Source of the DNA: Aldehydirespirator sp965221215
Lineage (GTDB): Bacteria > Actinomycetota > Acidimicrobiia > Acidimicrobiales > Aldehydirespiratoraceae
DNA length: 64,000 nt
NCBI GenBank assembly: GCA_965221215.1
Contig: OZ244872.1
Coordinates: 2,914,001 to 2,978,000, forward strand
Direction of reading: 5' to 3'
Under the pieces are notes generated by a model that searched no databases, was not told the origin of the DNA, and saw only the letters and a list, made by a program, of their open reading frames with translations. Numbering within the stretch: position 1 is the stretch's first letter; every line of letters begins with the position of its first letter. Positions 42,811 through 51,002 of the stretch are shown one piece after another. The position numbers were made by a program, and so were the translations under genes.

Positions 42811-43384
42811 GTCGCCCGCCTTCGCGAGCCCGGTGGTGAGCAGCTACGACATCGCCCCTTCGGGTGACCTGATGCTGTCCGATGCCAGCGCGACGGTGAA
42901 GTGGCTGGTGCGGGCCTCGGCCGATGGCGCGGTAGCTGAGCGGCTCGGCGCACCGTTCGGCTCGTCGCGGGCCGCGGCGGGCGGGGCGCTGGTGCTGGGC
43001 TCGCGGCCCGGCGAGTGGATCGTGTTGGGCGAGGCCGGCGCGGTGGCCGAGGAAGTGGACGGCATCGACGGGCTGGACCCGTCGGACCTGGTGACCGCGC
43101 TCGACTGGACCCACGGCCGGGCCCTGTTCCGGATCACCGGGCCGGATGCGTCGGGGATGCTCGAGAAGGTGTGCAGCCTCGACTGGTCCGATCCGATGAC
43201 CCCCGACGGTGCGGTGGCCTCCGCCTCGGTGGCCAAGGTCACCTGCGACCTGGCCCGCAACGACATCGACGGGGTGCCGTCGTATCTGATCTTCTGTGAC
43301 CGCTCCTTCGGCCAGTACCTCTTCGACGCCCTGATCGACGCAGGCAGCGAGTTCGGCCTGTGTGTGGGACCGGCCGGCCTGTAG
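42803..43384 (+). CDS. soxG: Sarcosine oxidase gamma subunit
   Basis: The 193-residue subunit stabilises the heterotetramer. Visible family features are RPGEWIVLGEAG, ALDWTHGRALFRITGPDA, the Cys in LEKVCSLDW and a C-terminal SYLIFCDRSFGQYLFDALIDAG. GTG start inside the soxA end. Two repeat copies follow its stop. Confidence 0.88.
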   Translation: MAESPAFASPVVSSYDIAPSGDLMLSDASATVKWLVRASADGAVAERLGAPFGSSRAAAGGALVLGSRPGEWIVLGEAGAVAEEVDGIDGLDPSDLVTALDWTHGRALFRITGPDASGMLEKVCSLDWSDPMTPDGAVASASVAKVTCDLARNDIDGVPSYLIFCDRSFGQYLFDALIDAGSEFGLCVGPAGL

Positions 43385-43385
43385 C

Positions 43386-43514
43386 CAGAGGCCGAGCTTG
43401 TGAGGCCGTGGCCCGAGCGGCCCGTGAGCGCAGCGAACAAGAGCGGGGAGCAGAGGCCGAGCTTGTGAGGCCGTGGCCCGAGCGGCCCGTGAGCGCAAGC
43501 GAACAAGAGCGGGA
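43386..43514 (+). repeat. Two tandem 65-bp copies of the dispersed repeat behind soxG
   Basis: Copies begin at 43386 and 43451. Each has the left arm CAGAGGCCGAGC, then TTGTGAGGCCGTGGCCC, then the core GAGCGGCCCGTGAGCG and an AACAAGAGCGGG end. They differ by single-base insertions. No right arm is seen. This is the clearest tandem form besides that behind jag. Confidence 0.8.
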
Positions 43515-43607
43515 ACTACAGAGGCAGCCAAGCGCGCCGTGAGCGCCTATCCTCATGTCGCCGGTGTTTGCCGCTCCGGTGCCCCCAGCCGCGGATGGAG
43601 ACGCTAA

Positions 43608-44420
43608 GTGGTCGAGGTACCCGAGTATCTGCTCGAACGCTCGCGTCAGCGACGGGCCGAACTGACCGGTACCGAGCCCGCCGACTCCGGCGCGGCTGCG
43701 CCCGCCCCTGACACGGCGCCGGTCGCCGCTTCCGTGCCCGCGGCGGCAGCCCCCGCTCCGATTGTCGAGGCCGCCCCGCCGCCGCCTCCCGAGCCTGACC
43801 CGCCCTACGTGCAGGCCGCCCGCGCCCGCAAGCGGATGCCGTACTGGGCCGCGTCGGTGATGGTGTTCCTGCCCCTGTGGGCCATCTTCTACGTCGGCAT
43901 GCTGGAGCCGCCCGACTCCGACGAGCTGGTGCTGGCCGACAACGGCGCGGCCGTCTACAGTACCTGCGCCTCCTGCCACGGCGCCGACGGTTCGGGCACC
44001 GCCACCGGCCGCCAGCTCAGCGACGGCGAGCTGCTGCTCACCTTCGGTCCCGCCCCCGGATTCGACGGCTTGGCCCACCACCTGTCGTGGGTGTATCTGG
44101 GTACCGCCGACACCAAGCGCCTCGGCCTCGACTTCTACGGCAACCCCGACCGGCCCGGCGGCCAGCGCGAGGTGGACAGCTTCGCCAGCGGCATGAGCGG
44201 CTTCTCCAACCTGACTCTGGAGGACCTGGTGTCGGTGGTGTACTACGAGCGCATCGTCCACGGCGGCCTCGACGCCGAAACGGCGGCCCACGAGGAGGAG
44301 ATGCTGCTTGCTCTGGTGGCCGACGCCCCCGCCTTCGAGACCGGCTCGCCCGACGAGATCAGCGCCCTGCTCACCGAGTCCGCCGAGGGCCACGGCATCG
44401 ATCTCGCCGCCGGCGAATAG
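43608..44420 (+). CDS. Membrane-anchored c-type cytochrome
   Basis: The 270-residue protein has a Pro/Ala-rich N-terminus (about 1-75), one membrane helix (about 78-100, YWAASVMVFLPLWAIFYVGML) and a c-type heme site CASCH (about 121-125). A later Met (GMSGFSNLTLEDL) may be the axial ligand. It lies outside the cell on a membrane stalk and could accept electrons from the upstream enzymes. GTG start. It is 223 bases after soxG, with repeats between. Confidence 0.8.
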   Translation: MVEVPEYLLERSRQRRAELTGTEPADSGAAAPAPDTAPVAASVPAAAAPAPIVEAAPPPPPEPDPPYVQAARARKRMPYWAASVMVFLPLWAIFYVGMLEPPDSDELVLADNGAAVYSTCASCHGADGSGTATGRQLSDGELLLTFGPAPGFDGLAHHLSWVYLGTADTKRLGLDFYGNPDRPGGQREVDSFASGMSGFSNLTLEDLVSVVYYERIVHGGLDAETAAHEEEMLLALVADAPAFETGSPDEISALLTESAEGHGIDLAAGE

Positions 44421-44447
44421 CCGGACGGGCCACCGCAGGCCCACCCT

Positions 44448-44624
44448 ATGGCCCACCGCCAAACCGCCGTTGAAACCGCTGCCGTGGGCGACGCTGCGGC
44501 CGATACTGCTGCCAGCGACCCCGTTGTTCTCGACTCTGCTGCCGGTGAAGTCACCGCTGCCGGTACCGCTACTAGCGGCGCCGCCGCCGCTGTCAGCGAC
44601 ATCGCTGGTTGGCATCGAAGCTGA
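44448..44624 (+). CDS. Small Ala-rich ORF before pgi
   Basis: A 58-codon frame from ATG 44448 has coding-like base use (GCC, GAC, ACC codons). It stops one base before the pgi start (TGA, C, ATG). The peptide is Ala/Thr/Asp-rich, for example MAHRQTAVETAAVGDAAADT. It might be a short leader or chance. The alternative, a longer pgi reading in another frame, reads as Pro/Leu-rich non-coding sequence. Confidence 0.3.
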   Translation: MAHRQTAVETAAVGDAAADTAASDPVVLDSAAGEVTAAGTATSGAAAAVSDIAGWHRS

Positions 44625-44625
44625 C

Positions 44626-46263
44626 ATGGCTCCCAGCAACACCGCCGCCGACATCACTGCTGCCTCGGAGTGGGCTGCTCTGGCCCGCCACGCCGATGAG
44701 ATGCAGGCCGAGGGCGTGGACTTGGCGGGACTGTTTGCGGCCGACCCGGCCCGGCCCGGGCGCTGCACTTCGACGGTGGGCGATCTGGTGATCGACTGGT
44801 CGCGGCACCTCGTCACCGACGCCACTGTGGATCTGCTGCTGGCCTTGGCCGAGCGGGCCGGTGCCGCCGAGCGGATCGAAGCCATGCTGGCCGGCGAGCC
44901 GGTCAACGTCACCGAGGGCCGCGCCGTGCTGCACACCGCGCTGCGGGCCCGGCCCGGTGCGGCGATCTTGGCCGATGGGGTGGAGGTGGCCCCCGCAATC
45001 GCCGCCGAGCGCGAGCGGGTGGCCGCCTTCGTTCGGGCCCTGCTCGCCGGCGAGCGCCGCGGGGCCACCGGGCTGCCGATCCGCACCGTGGTCAACATCG
45101 GGATCGGCGGCTCGCAGCTCGGCCCGGCCATGGCCCACGAGGCGCTGGCCCCGTTCCGTACCGGCGGCATCGAGTGTCGGTTCGTGTCGAACATCGACCC
45201 GGCCGCCCTGGCTGCGGGCCTGGCCGGCCTCGACCCGGCCGAGACGCTGTTCGTGGTGGTGTCCAAGGGCTTCGCCACCGCCGAGACGCTGGCCAACGCC
45301 CGCGCCGCCCGGGCCTGGGCCGCGTCGGCGCTCGGCTCGAAGGCGGCCGAAGCGCACTTCGTGGCGGTGACCGCCAACCGCGCCGCCGCGGTCGCGCTCG
45401 GCATCGACCCCGACGACGTCTTCGCCACCTGGGACTGGGTCGGTGGCCGCTTCTCGATGGGTTCAGCGGCCGGACTGGCCCTGATGGCCGCCGTCGGCGA
45501 GGACAACTTTGCCGCTATGCAGGCCGGGATGCGCGCCGTCGACGACCATGTGGCTGCCGACCCGCGGGCCAGCGCCCCGATGCTGCTGGGCCTGCTGTCG
45601 GTCTGGAACCGCAACTTCTGGGGCGCCCAGACCCGGGCGGTGGTGCCGTACTCCGAGCGGCTGCGATTGTTCCCGGTATGGCTGCAGCAGGTCATCATGG
45701 AGTCCAACGGCAAGCGGGTCCGCCTCGACGGCAGCCCCCTGGGCTGCGAGTCGGCCGAGGTGGTGTGGGGCGGGGTGGGCACCGACAGCCAGCACTCCTT
45801 CCACCAGCTGCTGCATCAGGGCACCACAGTTGTGCCCGTGGACTTCATCGCGGTGGCCCAACCGGATCCCGACGCCGCTGGCGAGGCCGCAGCCGAGCAA
45901 CACGAGGCTCTGGTGGCCAACTGCTTCGCCCAGGCCGCCGCGCTGGCCTTCGGCACCCCGGCCGAGGAGTCGGACGACCCCCATCGCGAGCTGCCCGGCA
46001 ACCGCCCGTCGACGGTGATTTTGGCCCCGGCCCTGACGCCGGCCGTGCTGGGCCAGCTGGTGGCTCTATACGAGCATCAGGTGGTGGTGCAGGGCGCGGT
46101 CTGGGGCATCAACAGCTTCGACCAGTTCGGCGTCGAGCGGGGCAAGACCCTGGCCGATGCCATAGTGGCCGACCTCCGCAACCACCCCGCCGCATCGGCA
46201 GCCGCCCACGATCCCTCCACCAAATCACTGATAGCCCACTACCGCCACCTGCGGGGCTCGTAG
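44626..46263 (+). CDS. pgi: Glucose-6-phosphate isomerase
   Basis: Pgi interconverts glucose-6-phosphate and fructose-6-phosphate. ATG 44626 gives 545 residues, aligned with the E. coli N-terminus (TAASEWAALARHADEM). Signatures include VVNIGIGGSQLGPAMAHEAL (about 150), VVVSKGFATAETLANARA, WDWVGGRFSMGSAAGLAL, the second signature PVWLQQVIMESNGK, and GINSFDQFGVERGK near the end. It converges with the ATPase gene. Confidence 0.96.
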   Translation: MAPSNTAADITAASEWAALARHADEMQAEGVDLAGLFAADPARPGRCTSTVGDLVIDWSRHLVTDATVDLLLALAERAGAAERIEAMLAGEPVNVTEGRAVLHTALRARPGAAILADGVEVAPAIAAERERVAAFVRALLAGERRGATGLPIRTVVNIGIGGSQLGPAMAHEALAPFRTGGIECRFVSNIDPAALAAGLAGLDPAETLFVVVSKGFATAETLANARAARAWAASALGSKAAEAHFVAVTANRAAAVALGIDPDDVFATWDWVGGRFSMGSAAGLALMAAVGEDNFAAMQAGMRAVDDHVAADPRASAPMLLGLLSVWNRNFWGAQTRAVVPYSERLRLFPVWLQQVIMESNGKRVRLDGSPLGCESAEVVWGGVGTDSQHSFHQLLHQGTTVVPVDFIAVAQPDPDAAGEAAAEQHEALVANCFAQAAALAFGTPAEESDDPHRELPGNRPSTVILAPALTPAVLGQLVALYEHQVVVQGAVWGINSFDQFGVERGKTLADAIVADLRNHPAASAAAHDPSTKSLIAHYRHLRGS

Positions 46264-46314
46264 CCGCGTCCCGCCCCCAAATCCCCGGCGGTTTGGAGCC
46301 ATTGTTCGCCGGAA

Positions 46315-46342
46315 TCGCTCACCCATTCGCTCGGCCTCTGAC
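46315..46342 (-). repeat. Dispersed repeat arm between pgi and ATPase
   Basis: On the minus strand, AGAGGCCGAGCGAATGGGTG then AGCG matches the left arm seen behind trxB and trxA. No core is found next to it. It sits behind the minus-strand ATPase gene. Confidence 0.5.
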
Positions 46343-46365
46343 CGCTGGAAGTTCGGCTCCCTGCC

Positions 46366-47514
46366 CTACGGCCAAAGCCGGTCGTCTCCGAGGGCTTGGT
46401 GGAAGGTGTCGACGGCCCACACGTCGATGCCGTCCTCGGCTCTGAAGGAGCGTCGACCCCGGTAGACGAGGATTCGGCGAGCGAGGCCCTCAAGCTCGGC
46501 CATCGCTCGCAGACCCTTGAGCATGGCGGTGTTGTAGCGCTCGGTCGCCTTGACCTCCACGGCTAGGTGTTCGCGGTCGCGGGTGAGCAGGAAGTCCACC
46601 TCCGCCGCGGATTCGGTTGCGGCCCAGTAGCCGATGTCGTCGTAGATGCGCTGATGCTCGTTGTGGGCCCGCAGCAGGCTGAGAACCCATCCCTCCAACA
46701 GTGCGCCGCGCTCCTCGTCGGCGACCGGCCCGAACTGTCGCTTGACTGCTCGCACTAGGCCGGGGTCGGCCCAGTAGAGCTTCGGCCGTCGCCGCTCCCG
46801 CACCCGGAGCCTCGCCTCGAAGGCGGCAAGCTGCACGGTCAAGAGCGTGTCTTCGAGAATCTCCAGGTAGCCGTTCACGGTGGTGCGGGCGAGGCCGGTG
46901 TCGCGAGCGACGGAGGCCGCGTTGAGGGTCTGGCCATGCATGAGTCCGGCCACCGGAAGGAAGCGCACGAAACCCGACAGGTTGCGCACCAGCGCTTCGG
47001 CTCGGATCTCCTCGCGCAGGTACAGCTTCGTGTAGCTCTCAAGGACCTCACGGCGGTTCGAGGCGGTCCAGATAAGCGGGATGGTGCCGTAGCGCAGCGC
47101 GTCATCGAGGTTGAAGTCGGCGCCGAGCTCAGTCGGCGTCAGTGGGTGCATGGCTTTGCGCAGCGCCCGTCCGGCCAGCAGGTTGGTGCCCGCGGTCTTG
47201 AGCTTGCGGGCGCTCGATCCCAGCAGGGCGAAGCGCACGTCTCGCTCCTCGATGAGCCGATGTACTTCGTTGAGCAGGCTGGGAATGCGCTGCACTTCGT
47301 CCACCACCACCCACTGGCCCGATCCGGCCTCCGAGAGCATCTGCCGGAACAGCGAGGGATCGGCAAGCAGGTCGGTGAAGAGGGCCTCATCGAGCAGATC
47401 GAAGCGCACCGCGTCAGGGAGGACCTGTCTAACCCACGTACTCTTGCCAACGCCGCGCATGCCAAGCAGAAAGAAGCTCTGCTCAGGCACGCGGACCAAC
47501 CTCGTGTACACCAT
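46366..47514 (-). CDS. AAA ATPase with DUF4143 domain
   Basis: The 382-residue protein has Walker A LLGMRGVGKSTWVRQ (about 16-30), Walker B QWVVVDEVQRIPSLL (about 67-81) and sensor FALLGSSARKLK. LAGRALRKAMHPLTPTELG follows. A helix-turn-helix-like segment (AASVARDTGLARTTVNGYLE) opens DUF4143. The C-terminus has a nuclease-like pattern AEVDFLLTRDREHLAVEVKA (about 310-329). Such genes are common, strain-variable and sometimes act as toxin-antitoxin-like or defence genes. Its role is unknown. Confidence 0.85.
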   Translation of the reverse strand: MVYTRLVRVPEQSFFLLGMRGVGKSTWVRQVLPDAVRFDLLDEALFTDLLADPSLFRQMLSEAGSGQWVVVDEVQRIPSLLNEVHRLIEERDVRFALLGSSARKLKTAGTNLLAGRALRKAMHPLTPTELGADFNLDDALRYGTIPLIWTASNRREVLESYTKLYLREEIRAEALVRNLSGFVRFLPVAGLMHGQTLNAASVARDTGLARTTVNGYLEILEDTLLTVQLAAFEARLRVRERRRPKLYWADPGLVRAVKRQFGPVADEERGALLEGWVLSLLRAHNEHQRIYDDIGYWAATESAAEVDFLLTRDREHLAVEVKATERYNTAMLKGLRAMAELEGLARRILVYRGRRSFRAEDGIDVWAVDTFHQALGDDRLWP

Positions 47515-47570
47515 TCCGTCGAATATAGCCGAAAAGTGACGGCAAGATAGTCAGAAATTGGCAGAAGCGC

Positions 47571-48088
47571 TCATTCTGGGGGTGAGAGGTCGATGCTCAG
47601 CCGCTTCAGATGCTCGGGGGTGAGGTTCTCGCCGAGAAACTCGACTAGTTCTTCTTGGCGGGGCTGGCCGAACGCTAGGCGATAGGCGGGGCCATCCGGG
47701 ATCGAGCGGCGACAGACTGGCGCTGTCGGCGGGCGGCTCGGGTGCCGCGTCGTCGTCGAAGTAAAGAACCTCGGCCACGCTGCTGAGCGACTCCGGCTTG
47801 AGGCCGTCCAGCTGCTCGGAGCCTGCTGGCGAAGTCCGCCGGTGTGACGCGGTCGCTCTCCAGGCGCTGAAAGATCCACGCCAGGAAGATGAAATACCGC
47901 AGTCTGGTGTGAAGGGTCGATGTGCCCGGGCTGAGCATGTCGGACAGGGCGTCGCGCACCGTGCCGAGCCCCAGCACGTCGAGAGTGGAGGGCTCGTCGA
48001 GGGAGCGCAGCAGCGTGCTCATCCGTTCGCTGGCGGCGGCGTCAAAATCGAGCCACCCGAGCGTGGAGCCCGGTGCGTAGGTGTCCAT
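47571..48088 (-). pseudogene. Decayed DUF6361-family gene
   Basis: Frame 1 from ATG 48088 reads STLGWLDFDAAASERMSTLL, then GLGTVRDALSDMLSPGTSTL and RYFIFLAWIFQRLES. This is the clear N-terminus of DUF6361. At about 47825 the frame shifts to one reading EQLDGLKPESLSSVAEVLYF. It then shifts again to RLAFGQPRQEELVEFLGENL, ending at 47571. The total is far shorter than the family's usual several hundred residues. At least two frameshifts and a central deletion are needed, so it is broken. Confidence 0.75.
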
Positions 48089-48209
48089 CGCCACAGTCAA
48101 GCGCCGGGGTGTGACACGGGCCACAATTCTCAGGCTGCGGGTGGATGTTTTGTGACTTCTCAGGGGTATCGATGAAGGCTTGTCACACCCCTCTTCTAAT
48201 GTGGCTGGC

Positions 48210-49457
48210 ATGGAATCGAGGACCGAATCGGGTGAGGCCACCGGCGCCGGGTGTGTGGGCTGTGCTGGCGATGTTGAGGTTGAGGCTCTCAGCTACGACG
48301 AGTTGGTGGAGCGGATGACGGTGCTGGGGCGGGAGCGGTCTCGGGTCGAGGCCCTGCTGGCTGAGACTGCGGCCGAGATGCATCGGCGTGCCGGTGGTCG
48401 GGCTGTGGCGGCAATGGCGCGTGAGCGGCTGCATGTCTCAGCTCGACAGGCCACCGCCGACACCGAGCTGGCCGCGTCGCTGGCTGACTTCCCGTCGACG
48501 GTGGCGGCTTGGCGCGGCGGGGAGATCACGATGGGTCACGCCAGGGTGATAGCTCGTGTGGGAGCAGACCCGGATCATGCCGATGAGCCGGCCTTGTTGG
48601 AGATGGCCCGCCAATATCCGGTCGACCTGTTCGCGCGCATGACTCGGCACTACATGAAGCCCGGTCCGTCGGCCGAGCAGCGCAGGCGTCAGTGGGAGAA
48701 CCGCTGGGCGTCGCTGGTTCAGGACCCCGACGGGTCGTGGCGCCTGTCGGCGTACTTCGATGCCGACACCGGCAAGCGGGTCAGCGTGTCGTTCAACGCC
48801 ATGGTGCGCTCGCACCGCACCGGGGTCACCGTGTTCGGATCCGGTCCGATCCAGGGGACCACGGCTCGCCAGCGCCGGGCCGATGCGCTGGCGAACCTGA
48901 TCACCGGCGAGGGCCCCCACCATCGACCCAAGGTCAATCTGCTGGTGATCGCCGACTACGACATCGCGACAGGCGAACTCAAGAAGCTGCGCTACGACGA
49001 CGGGCTGCCCGTCGCCGCCGATCAGATTGCTGAACTGACCGCGGAAGCACGCATCCTGCCTGCCATCTTCAGCGCCGACGGAGACCCGCTGTGGCTGGGT
49101 CGGGCCCAACGCGATGCCAGCGCGGGACAGCGCATCGTGATTGCTGCCCGCGACGGCGGATGTGTCAGCTGTGCGGCGCCCGCAGAAGGGGGTGAACCCC
49201 ACCACATCAAGTGGTTCAGCCGGGGCGGACCCACCGACATCGACAATCTGTGCCTGCTCTGCGAGCGCTGCCACCACCTCGTCCACGACGACGGCTGGCA
49301 ACTCGAGAGGCGCCGCGGCCGACTCATGCTCCGGCCGCCGCCGTCGCCCACGCCATCGCGCGGCCGGCCCGAGGCAGGTCGCCGCGGCGGGGATGGCCGT
49401 CGCCGACGACCTGGTGCTCGAATCCGCCCGCAGCGCAACCCGGTGTTGCGGACCTGA
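48210..49457 (+). CDS. DUF222/HNH endonuclease-family protein
   Basis: ATG 48210 gives about 415 residues. The DUF222 helical part (about 25-230) includes HVSARQATADTELAASLADF and GGEITMGHARVIARV. The HNH domain is near the C-terminus: CVSCAAPAEGGEPHHIKWFS, then GGPTDIDNLCLLCERCHHLV, with Cys pairs for zinc and an HH/N/H set. A basic tail follows. These genes are abundant in actinobacteria and are often multi-copy. Their biological role is mostly unknown. TTG 48180 is an alternative start. Confidence 0.85.
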   Translation: MESRTESGEATGAGCVGCAGDVEVEALSYDELVERMTVLGRERSRVEALLAETAAEMHRRAGGRAVAAMARERLHVSARQATADTELAASLADFPSTVAAWRGGEITMGHARVIARVGADPDHADEPALLEMARQYPVDLFARMTRHYMKPGPSAEQRRRQWENRWASLVQDPDGSWRLSAYFDADTGKRVSVSFNAMVRSHRTGVTVFGSGPIQGTTARQRRADALANLITGEGPHHRPKVNLLVIADYDIATGELKKLRYDDGLPVAADQIAELTAEARILPAIFSADGDPLWLGRAQRDASAGQRIVIAARDGGCVSCAAPAEGGEPHHIKWFSRGGPTDIDNLCLLCERCHHLVHDDGWQLERRRGRLMLRPPPSPTPSRGRPEAGRRGGDGRRRRPGARIRPQRNPVLRT

Positions 49458-49476
49458 GGAACGAGCCGCCGGCCGG

Positions 49477-49620
49477 CTTGCGCCGGTTGGGTTGGGGTCG
49501 GTGGCTGCACGGCGGGGCCGGGGTGCTGGGTGGTGTGTCGGGGGTGTGGCTTGCGCCGGTTGGGTTGGGGCCGGTGGCTGCACGGCGGGGTCGGGGTGCT
49601 GGGTGGCTCGGGGTGTGGTC
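49477..49620 (+). repeat. Two tandem 73-bp G-rich repeats
   Basis: The unit starts CTTGCGCCGGTTGGGTTGGG at 49477 and again at 49550. The second copy has a few changes and a small deletion near the end. It lies between the convergent HNH and fic genes. No gene or known element is recognised. Confidence 0.8.
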
Positions 49621-49716
49621 TTGCGTCTCGCGGGGCTGACTGGTCGCCAAGCGGCGGGCCTGATGCCGGATGTGTTGGGCTGGACTCCTCGGGACTCGGG
49701 CCAGTCGGCCCAGATC

Positions 49717-50895
49717 TCAGGCCAGGCCGGGCAGGGGGCGTTGCGGGAGTGTGATGTAGGGGTCGGATAGGGACTTCGGCGGGCGGGTGGCTCGCATGTC
49801 GCGCCACAGTTGCCGCAAGTCCTGGGAGCCTGAGTAACTGCGGCCGCGGCCCTCTCCGTGGGCGTCGAGCAGGCCAGCGTCGACGAGGGCCTTCAGATCT
49901 CGGCTTGCCGAGAGATCTGAGATGGCGTCGCCGTCGGTGATCTCGACGAGCTTCACGTAGCCCGACCGTCGAAGTCGGCGTCCGCGGGCTGCGTCGGCGA
50001 GTGCGCCCACCGCCCGACTCGGCAGCCTCCGACTGGAGACCATTTGGGCCAGCCCGTCGAAGAGATGCTCGGTCTCGTGCACCCGGCGCTGAAGCGTCCA
50101 CGCCTGCCGATAGTGGGCTGTGAGCATGAAGCGAATCCACGGACGTGCCGAGTTGCTGGGCTGCCAGCTGCCCTGCCCGACCTCTGCCAGCACTGCGTAG
50201 TAATCGTCGGTGTTGCGGCCCAGGTACTCCTCGACCGAGGAGAACACCGGCGAGACGATCCCCTCGGCCGACAAGACCATGGTCTGCAAAGCCCGGGCCA
50301 TGCGACCGTTGCCGTCGCGGAACGGATGAATCATCACAAGATTGAGATGGGCCATGGCGGCCCGCAACATCGGTAGCGACTCATCGTGCTCAAGCTGCTC
50401 CATGAATGCGGCCATGAGCCCCTCCACCAGCCCCGCGTCAGGAGCCTCATACACCCGTTCACCGTCGGCGGCCTCCACCCACACATCGCCGGTGCGGTAG
50501 TGGCCCGGCCGGATTCGCAACTCGTGCTTGGTCATCATGTAGTGCAGAGACTTCAGCAGCGACTGGTCAACAGCGGTGCCGGTGTCGGCCAGCGAGAGGA
50601 CGTAGGTCATGGCGTCGCGGTAGCCCGCCAGCGCAAGACGGGTCGGCTCGCTCGCGTCGAGCGGCGCCTCACCCTCGATCGTGTTGAGCACATCGTCGAG
50701 CGACGCGCGGAATCCCTCGATCCAGTTGGAGCCCCGAACAGCGCGGGCGAAGCTCATCCGCCGGAGATGGCCGGCCCACCGCCGAGGCCGCTGAACCACA
50801 TATTGGGACAACTCGCGACGAAGCCGTTCGATCTCGCCGATCACCATGAGGTCGGCCTCGTCGGGCTCCGGCGTTACAAAGAGATCGCTGGACAC
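49717..50895 (-). CDS. fic: Fic family protein (probable AMP-transferase)
   Basis: Fic proteins transfer AMP or related groups to target hydroxyls. The 392 residues contain the catalytic loop MIHPFRDGNGRMARALQ (about 189-205). An inhibitory-helix-like motif at the N-terminus, GSNWIEG (about 54-60), is typical of the autoinhibited class with the inhibitor before the Fic domain. The C-terminus has a winged-helix-like region. GTG start. The upstream region is AT-rich with a palindrome. Fic/DUF4172-type genes of this sort are usually accessory. Confidence 0.9.
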   Translation of the reverse strand: MSSDLFVTPEPDEADLMVIGEIERLRRELSQYVVQRPRRWAGHLRRMSFARAVRGSNWIEGFRASLDDVLNTIEGEAPLDASEPTRLALAGYRDAMTYVLSLADTGTAVDQSLLKSLHYMMTKHELRIRPGHYRTGDVWVEAADGERVYEAPDAGLVEGLMAAFMEQLEHDESLPMLRAAMAHLNLVMIHPFRDGNGRMARALQTMVLSAEGIVSPVFSSVEEYLGRNTDDYYAVLAEVGQGSWQPSNSARPWIRFMLTAHYRQAWTLQRRVHETEHLFDGLAQMVSSRRLPSRAVGALADAARGRRLRRSGYVKLVEITDGDAISDLSASRDLKALVDAGLLDAHGEGRGRSYSGSQDLRQLWRDMRATRPPKSLSDPYITLPQRPLPGLA

Positions 50896-50906
50896 AAATA
50901 AGAAGT

Positions 50907-50921
50907 TATCAAATTATGATA
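50907..50921. promoter_or_regulatory. Operator-like palindrome upstream of fic
   Basis: TATCA-AATTA-TGATA lies 12 bases upstream of the fic start codon, inside an AT-rich stretch (about 50896-50935) in otherwise high-GC DNA. TATCA occurs again at about 50931. It may bind a regulator or the Fic winged-helix domain itself. Confidence 0.4.
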
Positions 50922-51002
50922 TGTAAAATCTATCAAGGTGTCACGGCGCGGATGCAGGGCTGGGTACTTGGCCGCAGGGTAAGGACCAGGGGTAGAGGCC
51001 GG

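Noticed and set aside
43239..45782. 847-codon minus-strand frame
   Set aside because: Antisense to cytochrome c and pgi; Ser/Ala/Arg-rich with no motifs.
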